In this document: piece by piece, positions 59,528-64,000 of the stretch | Layout of the letters: the number at the start of each line of letters is the position of its first letter | Position numbering within the stretch: the first letter of the stretch is position 1 | Assembly: GCF_002874535.1 (NCBI RefSeq) | Contig: NZ_CP025025.1 | Span: forward strand, 4,087,353-4,151,352 | Origin: Mesobacillus jeotgali | Lineage (GTDB): Bacteria; Bacillota; Bacilli; Bacillales; Cytobacillaceae | DNA: 64,000 bases | Direction: 5' to 3' | Position numbers and translations under genes: made by a program | The notes under the pieces: model-generated | Told to the model about the DNA's origin: nothing | Seen by the model: only the letters and a program-made list of their open reading frames with translations | Database searches by the model: none

Positions 59528-59781
59528 TGGTTCGGACATAATTACTGGCGTTGATTCTGATTTTGGTCGAAGTCGGGGATGGTTCGGACAAAATCACTAG
59601 CTGTGGCACTGGAATTATCCGAAGTTGGGGGTGGTTCGGACAAAATCATTGGTGTTTGCCTCTGGTTTTGTCCGAAGTCGGGGATGGTTCGGACAAAATC
59701 ATTTGTGTTGGACCTGGTTTTCGTCGAAGTCGGGGATGGTTTGGACAAAATCACTAGCTGTGGCACCGGAATTGTCCGAAG
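59528..59781. repeat. Tandem array of palindromic repeats, period about 52 bases
   Basis: Four full units, near 59560, 59612, 59665 and 59717, each TTTTGTCCGAAGTCGGGG..GGTTCGGACAAAA, with half units at each end (59528 and 59767). Each unit is a hairpin with TTTTGTCCGAA/TTCGGACAAAA arms. Spacers such as TCACTAGCTGTGGCAC recur in units 1 and 4. Open frames read through the array only because its period fits reading frames. Confidence 0.85.
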
Positions 59782-59978
59782 GTTGACCAGGTTTAGATAT
59801 TGATAGCTGGGAATGTCGGAAATAGAATTCAGGACAAAAGACCTATTGAAAGTTTTTTCATAATTAGGATATTTTTATATAGGGCAAAATCATTGAAAAA
59901 TGATGACGCAAAGCTATAGGGACCTCTTTCCATTGGAAAAAGTCTGCCAGCTACCATCAATCTTAAAGGAGAAAATTG

Positions 59979-60116
59979 ATGTCTAATAACACTTGGCTAA
60001 CACCAGAGGAAATGCAGAAGAAAAAAGCAAGACAAAAAACCATTCTATATGCAACATTACTATTAGCTACTGTAGTGCTAAGTGCAGCAGTCACAGTCCT
60101 TGCTAATCAAATTTAA
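59979..60116 (+). CDS. Small membrane protein, 45 residues
   Basis: AAAGGAGAAAATTG precedes the ATG; reads MSNNTWLTPEEMQKKKARQK then TILYATLLLATVVLSAAVTV and LANQI. A basic cytoplasmic start and one transmembrane helix. A strong terminator follows the stop by a dozen bases. Function unknown. Confidence 0.65.
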   Translation: MSNNTWLTPEEMQKKKARQKTILYATLLLATVVLSAAVTVLANQI

Positions 60117-60127
60117 GCACCGAAACG

Positions 60128-60154
60128 AAAAGCTCCGATTATCCGGAGCTTTTT
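60128..60154. terminator. Bidirectional intrinsic terminator
   Basis: AAAAGCTCCG / CGGAGCTTTTT with an ATTATC loop, between the 45-residue gene (plus) and the transporter operon (minus). Confidence 0.88.
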
Positions 60155-60235
60155 GATTTTCAATAACAAAAAGGAGGACACTCCCTCCCGCTGCAAAGCA
60201 GCTGTGAAAAAGCGGTCCCCCATACAACTCTTTTG

Positions 60236-61597
60236 TTACTTCTTCTTCGTCTTATTCGCGATCTCAATCGCCCTGTCTGTTCCTTCAGCTGCCTGATCCA
60301 ATGCTTCCTGCGGCAGTGTTCCCTGGTACATGTTTTCAAGTGCGGTCACGACTTGCTGGCGTGATTCTGGGAAGACGGAAATCAATGCACCCTGGGTCGC
60401 AAATGATGGTTTTGTATCCTGCAGCTGGTCTACGGTTACCTTGAATTGTGGGTATTTCTCCCACTCTGTCTTTACGATATCCTCTTCATATGCAGCCGGG
60501 TTGATGGCGAAGTAGCCTGTGCCGATATGCCATTTCGCCTGGCTTTCTGGTGATGCGAGGAACTTCATGAATTCCCATGCTGCCTGCTGCTTATCTTCAC
60601 CAATCCCTTTGCTCATCCATAGCGACGCCCCGCCAATCGCGACTCCCTGTCTCTCGACTTCATCCGGGTAAGGGATATAGGCAACACCAACATCAAATGA
60701 AGAGTTATTGATCGCTCCGGCAACACCTGCGGATGAATCCATGTACATGGCAACTTTTCCTGTCTGGAAAGCAGCACGGATGTCATCCCAGTTCGTTCCG
60801 TAGTTGCCGAAGGTTCCGGCTTTGTTCATGTCGTCAAGGAACTTGAAGACTCTAAGCCCTTCCTCCCCGTTGAACACAGCTTTAGTTGCGTCATCGGAAC
60901 GTCCGTTATCATTGTCGACATACAGGCCGCCTTGTGTCGCTACAAGCTGTTCAAAGAACCAGCCATATGTCAGCATCGAGAATCCAAATCGTTCGTCTTT
61001 CTTCGTCAGTTTTTCAGCAGCCGCTTTTACTTCACTGAATGTTTGCGGCGGACTTTCCGGATCAAGACCCGATTCCTTAAAAGCATCCTTGTTATAGATC
61101 ATCACCGGCGTCGAAGAGTTGAACGGCATTGAATACAGTTTGCCATCGACCTTATAGTAGTTCAGGATGTTTTCCTCAAGCTGGGACAGATCATAATTGT
61201 CCTTGTCAATGAATGTTTGCATCGGCTCAATGAAGCCGCTTTCAATCATGTATTTCGTTCCTACTTCAAACACCTGCATGATAGCCGGCGCATTATCGGT
61301 GCCTCCCACACTGCGAAGCTTTGTCAGTGCTTCTTCATAAGTACCCTGGAATTCTGCATTGACCACAACTTTATCCTGGGAATTGTTAAAATCCGCAACA
61401 ATGCCATCAAGTGCTTCCTGGCCAGGTCCCGACATTGCATGCCAGAACGAGATTTCTGTTTTCTCACCAGGCTTCGTGCCCCCATCCTTCTCCTTGTCTT
61501 TGTCATCTCCCTTACTTGCATCATTTGAACATGCCGACATGACTAATAAGCTGAAAATCGCACTGATCACGAGGAACCATCTGAACTTTTTCATCAT
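60236..61597 (-). CDS. ugpB: Ugp-type glycerol-phosphate ABC transporter substrate-binding lipoprotein
   Basis: AAGGGG is 11 bases from the ATG at 61597, preferred over the GTG at 61609; about 453 residues. Lipobox LLVMSAC gives a lipid-anchored solute-binding protein. The body matches E. coli UgpB at many points: FWHAMSGPGQE, IMQVFEVGT, LYSMPFNSSTPVMIYNKDAF, ESGLDPESPP, AIGGASLWM and KWHIGTGYFAINPAAYE. UgpB binds sn-glycerol-3-phosphate or glycerophosphodiesters; the family also has other sugar ligands, so the ligand is inferred. Last gene of the operon. Confidence 0.88.
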   Translation of the reverse strand: MMKKFRWFLVISAIFSLLVMSACSNDASKGDDKDKEKDGGTKPGEKTEISFWHAMSGPGQEALDGIVADFNNSQDKVVVNAEFQGTYEEALTKLRSVGGTDNAPAIMQVFEVGTKYMIESGFIEPMQTFIDKDNYDLSQLEENILNYYKVDGKLYSMPFNSSTPVMIYNKDAFKESGLDPESPPQTFSEVKAAAEKLTKKDERFGFSMLTYGWFFEQLVATQGGLYVDNDNGRSDDATKAVFNGEEGLRVFKFLDDMNKAGTFGNYGTNWDDIRAAFQTGKVAMYMDSSAGVAGAINNSSFDVGVAYIPYPDEVERQGVAIGGASLWMSKGIGEDKQQAAWEFMKFLASPESQAKWHIGTGYFAINPAAYEEDIVKTEWEKYPQFKVTVDQLQDTKPSFATQGALISVFPESRQQVVTALENMYQGTLPQEALDQAAEGTDRAIEIANKTKKK

Positions 61598-61669
61598 CTT
61601 GCTGAACACCCCTTTTTTAAAAAAATTTATAAGTTACTTCTGGAAACCAGAAGTTGAACCCAATATGAA

Positions 61670-62488
61670 TTACTTGAGCGCTCCCTGAGTCAGGCCTTTT
61701 TGCAGCTGCTTTTGGCCGGCAAAAAGCAAGAGCAGTGTCGGGATGATGACGACGATCACTCCCGCCATGACGACGCCCCATTCTGTCGCGACTTCCTGGG
61801 ACTGGAGCTGCTTCAAGCCAATTTGCACTGTCCTCACCTGGTCCGTGCTTGTAACGAGCAACGGCCATAAGTACATATTCCATGTCGTCAGGAAACCATA
61901 GGCACCGAGCGTGACCAGGCTCGTTTTTGAGACAGGAAGAATCACTCTCCAAAAGAAGGCGAACTTACCGAGCCCTGCCACCTCTGCCGCTTCATGCAGC
62001 TCTTTTGGAATCGTCTTAAAATGCTGGCGCAGCAGAAAGGTTCCGAAGGCCAGCGCGAAAAACGGCACAGTCAAACCTTGATAAGTATTCATCCAATCCA
62101 GCTTTTGAATGGTAAAAAAGTTAGGAATCATCGTGGCTTCCCAAGGAATCATCATTGTTGATATAAAGAGGAAGAAGATGAATTCCCTTCCCTTAAACGG
62201 GATGAAAACAAAAGCATAGGCCGCCAGACTGCAGACGACCAGCTGGCCGAGCATGACACCGAACGAAACTATGAAGCTATTAATCAAGTAATTCATCAGC
62301 GGCAGACGGTCGAACACTTTTATATAGTTATCAAAGTGGATTGACTTAGGGAAGAACTTACCCTGGAGGATTTCACCGCCTGACATGAAGCTGATCATGA
62401 ATGCATACAGAACCGGGAAAAATACCAGGAAGGCTGAAATCACCAGCAAGATATAAAAAAGTATTTTTTTCGGTGTCGACATCATCAT
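61670..62488 (-). CDS. ugpE: ABC transporter permease (UgpE-type)
   Basis: A 272-residue inner-membrane protein with six helices and the EAA-like loop HEAAEVAGLGKFAFFWRVILP near residue 185 (given in part). Its GAAGGTG site sits eight bases before the ATG, and the first bases overlap the end of the partner permease by four bases. Pairs with the upstream permease to form the pore. Confidence 0.88.
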   Translation of the reverse strand: MMMSTPKKILFYILLVISAFLVFFPVLYAFMISFMSGGEILQGKFFPKSIHFDNYIKVFDRLPLMNYLINSFIVSFGVMLGQLVVCSLAAYAFVFIPFKGREFIFFLFISTMMIPWEATMIPNFFTIQKLDWMNTYQGLTVPFFALAFGTFLLRQHFKTIPKELHEAAEVAGLGKFAFFWRVILPVSKTSLVTLGAYGFLTTWNMYLWPLLVTSTDQVRTVQIGLKQLQSQEVATEWGVVMAGVIVVIIPTLLLLFAGQKQLQKGLTQGALK

Positions 62489-63405
62489 TGATAGTGCACC
62501 TTCTTTTCTCCGAGCTTAAATTGCAAAATCGTCACAATCAGGATGCAAATGAATAAAAAGACTGCCTGGGCACTTGCCGTACCAAACTGATAGTTGACGA
62601 ATGCTTCCCGGTAAATGGAGTAAACAATGAGATTGGTTGCCTGGGAAGGACCGCCCTTCGTTAGAATATCGACCTGCCCGAATGTCTGGAACGCATTGAT
62701 CAGCGAAATAGTGATGATGAAAAACAATGTCGGCGACAGCATCGGGATTGTGATCCTGCGCAGCTGATACCAATAGCCGGCACCGTCGATCTTGGCGCTT
62801 TCATATAAATATTCATCAATATTCTGCAGCCCGCCAAGCAGGATGAGAAACGAGAAGCCGATATTCATCCAGATCGTCGAGATTGAAATCGACACGAGCG
62901 CCCAATCAGGATCAAGCAGCCACTGTACGCCCGGTAAATTCATGACATTAAGCAGCCGGTTGAACATCCCGATGCTTGGATGGAACAGGAACAGCCAGAC
63001 GACAGAGGAAGCCGCCACCGAAATGCCCATAGTCGAAGAATAGACTGTCCGGAAAAAACCGATTCCTTTTAATTTTTCATTCGCGATCAGCGCCAAAAAG
63101 AGCGCAATGATGACCCCTGTCGGAACGGTATAGAGAACAAACAGCACCGTTGCCTTGATACTGTTGCGAAATTCCCTTGACTCGAAAAGATATGTGTAAT
63201 TTTCAAAGCCGACAAACAATGCAGCCGCACCCTGCTGGTCGGTCAGGAAAAAGCTCAGGTAAATCGTCCGGAACATCGGGTAAAATATGAAAACCGAAAA
63301 CAAAAGAATTGACGGAAACAGGTACAAAAGAGCTGTGCGCGCATTAAGCGATTTCCTCCACAAGCCGAGCTGCTTTGGAGGAGTACTGGCTGCGTCTGCC
63401 TTCAT
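62485..63405 (-). CDS. ugpA: ABC transporter permease (UgpA-type)
   Basis: A 306-residue permease with six helices; the EAA-like motif is [21 protein letters not shown] near residue 220 (given in part). Overlaps both neighbours by four bases (ATGA), a compact operon. Carries the usual sugar-permease start [20 protein letters not shown]. Confidence 0.88.
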   Translation of the reverse strand: MKADAASTPPKQLGLWRKSLNARTALLYLFPSILLFSVFIFYPMFRTIYLSFFLTDQQGAAALFVGFENYTYLFESREFRNSIKATVLFVLYTVPTGVIIALFLALIANEKLKGIGFFRTVYSSTMGISVAASSVVWLFLFHPSIGMFNRLLNVMNLPGVQWLLDPDWALVSISISTIWMNIGFSFLILLGGLQNIDEYLYESAKIDGAGYWYQLRRITIPMLSPTLFFIITISLINAFQTFGQVDILTKGGPSQATNLIVYSIYREAFVNYQFGTASAQAVFLFICILIVTILQFKLGEKKVHYQ

Positions 63406-64000
63406 ATGAACACCTCTTTATCAAAAACATGGTTCTCGATATCCGATGGAGTTTTGATGATTTTTTCCGTCTCGCTGTCAAACAAACAGAGAGAGTCGTA
63501 ATTGATGACAATCGGGACCATGTCCCCAACATCAATCCGCCATTGGCCAGTCCATTTCGCCATCCATTCCCTTCCTCCCATATCGAAGGAGAAGATCGTT
63601 TCATTTCCAAGGATCTCTACATTGGTCGTTTTTACATAGACTTTATCTTTTGCTTTCGTCTCTTTTGTCGCTGCCTTCATGTGCTCAGGCCGGACGCCGA
63701 TGATGATTGTGTCGGATTTTAATAATGAACGATCTTTTTCGGGAACAGTTATTTTTGCGTCCTCGCTGAAAACAATCTCATTTTTTGCACTGCCCACCTT
63801 CCCTTTGCCAATATTCATCGGCGGCGAACCAATGAATGTCGCGACGAAAGGATTGGCCGGGTTATTATAAATATCGATTGGCTGGCCAATCTGCTGGATT
63901 TTGCCGTCATGGAGGATCATGATCCTGTCTCCCATCGTCATCGCTTCGACCTGGTCGTGGGTGACATAGATCATCGTGATACCGAGACGCCTTTGGATCT
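63402..64000 (-). CDS. ugpC: ABC transporter ATP-binding protein (UgpC/MsmK-type), 5' part beyond window
   Basis: The visible 199 codons run from the window edge ([20 protein letters not shown]) through the H-loop and the C-terminal TOBE domain ([29 protein letters not shown]). Walker A, Walker B and the LSGGQ signature lie outside the window. TOBE-bearing ATPases of this kind energise carbohydrate and glycerol-phosphate uptake. First gene in transcription order among those visible. Confidence 0.9.
   Translation of the reverse strand, partial: IQRRLGITMIYVTHDQVEAMTMGDRIMILHDGKIQQIGQPIDIYNNPANPFVATFIGSPPMNIGKGKVGSAKNEIVFSEDAKITVPEKDRSLLKSDTIIIGVRPEHMKAATKETKAKDKVYVKTTNVEILGNETIFSFDMGGREWMAKWTGQWRIDVGDMVPIVINYDSLCLFDSETEKIIKTPSDIENHVFDKEVFI

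Noticed and set aside
57791-59781. Regular repeats suggesting a CRISPR array
   Set aside because: Units are themselves long palindromes, spacers are partly shared, and no cas gene is present. They are intergenic hairpin repeats.
59542-59803. Three overlapping short frames in the 52-base array
   Set aside because: They arise on both strands because the repeat lacks stops; repetitive protein with no start signals.

Overview
The window looks like a chromosomal segment of a low-to-mid GC Bacillaceae (Bacillus/Mesobacillus-like). Supporting features are AGGAGG-type ribosome binding sites, frequent TTG and GTG starts, many U-tailed hairpin terminators, an XpaC-TelA pair, a YwqE-type tyrosine phosphatase beside an EpsA/EpsB-like kinase pair, an EAR-like leader in front of a CapD/EpsC gene, and several secreted proteins with cell-wall-binding repeat 2 (CWB2) domains. 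No rRNA, tRNA, complete insertion sequence, prophage or CRISPR array was seen.

Layout. Positions 1-2.4 kb (minus): a small catabolic operon, GntR regulator > fumarylacetoacetate-hydrolase-fold enzyme > Ldh-family dehydrogenase (runs off the left edge). 2.5-9.5 kb: a membrane-anchored beta-propeller protein, a CWB2 protein, a thioredoxin-like protein with one cysteine, a lipoprotein diverging from an XRE regulator, and gene relics. 9.5-12.6 kb: a hypothetical gene, a REP-associated transposase (RAYT) and a YifB/ComM ATPase. 13-18.2 kb: an orphan hypothetical gene and an AT-rich operon of a beta-rich acidic protein, an 851-residue ankyrin protein and a small membrane protein. 18.5-20.7 kb: relics, a cysteine hydrolase and intergenic repeats.

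20.7-39.6 kb (all minus) is a complete Wzx/Wzy-type exopolysaccharide locus. Reading in the direction of transcription it has: chain-length regulator and tyrosine kinase, PHP phosphatase, EAR-like RNA with a terminator, UDP-sugar 4,6-dehydratase, GalU, a prepilin relic, initiating sugar transferase, NAD-dependent epimerase/reductase, a glycerophosphotransferase-like protein, two GT4 glycosyltransferases, polymerase, flippase, a third GT4, a second glycerophosphotransferase-like protein, and an overlapping three-gene set (dehydrogenase, nucleotidyltransferase, HAD phosphatase) that resembles a CDP-glycerol route. The interior (20.7-33.8 kb) is visibly more AT-rich than the flanks, as expected for a swappable serotype cassette.

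39.8-57.6 kb holds surface and signalling genes: an SGNH hydrolase, three more CWB2 proteins (one fused to a transglycosylase and SH3 domain), an HTH-TPR regulator divergent from a 38-residue secreted-peptide gene, two small secreted proteins, an orphan LuxR-type regulator with a degenerate receiver, an LRAT-fold protein, TelA and XpaC, an SH3-NlpC/P60 endopeptidase and a SUKH protein. 57.6-60 kb has two arrays of palindromic intergenic repeats around a shortened PRD-type regulator. 60.2-64 kb (minus) is a Ugp-type ABC transporter operon that runs off the right edge.

The most interesting items are the regulator/peptide pair at 43.6-44.8 kb, the ankyrin cassette at 14.6-18.2 kb, an exact 16-base palindrome shared by the upstream regions of the ankyrin cassette and the LuxR/secreted-protein locus, the RAYT with two related REP hairpin types that repeatedly abut broken genes, the EAR-like leader, and the CDP-glycerol-like module.
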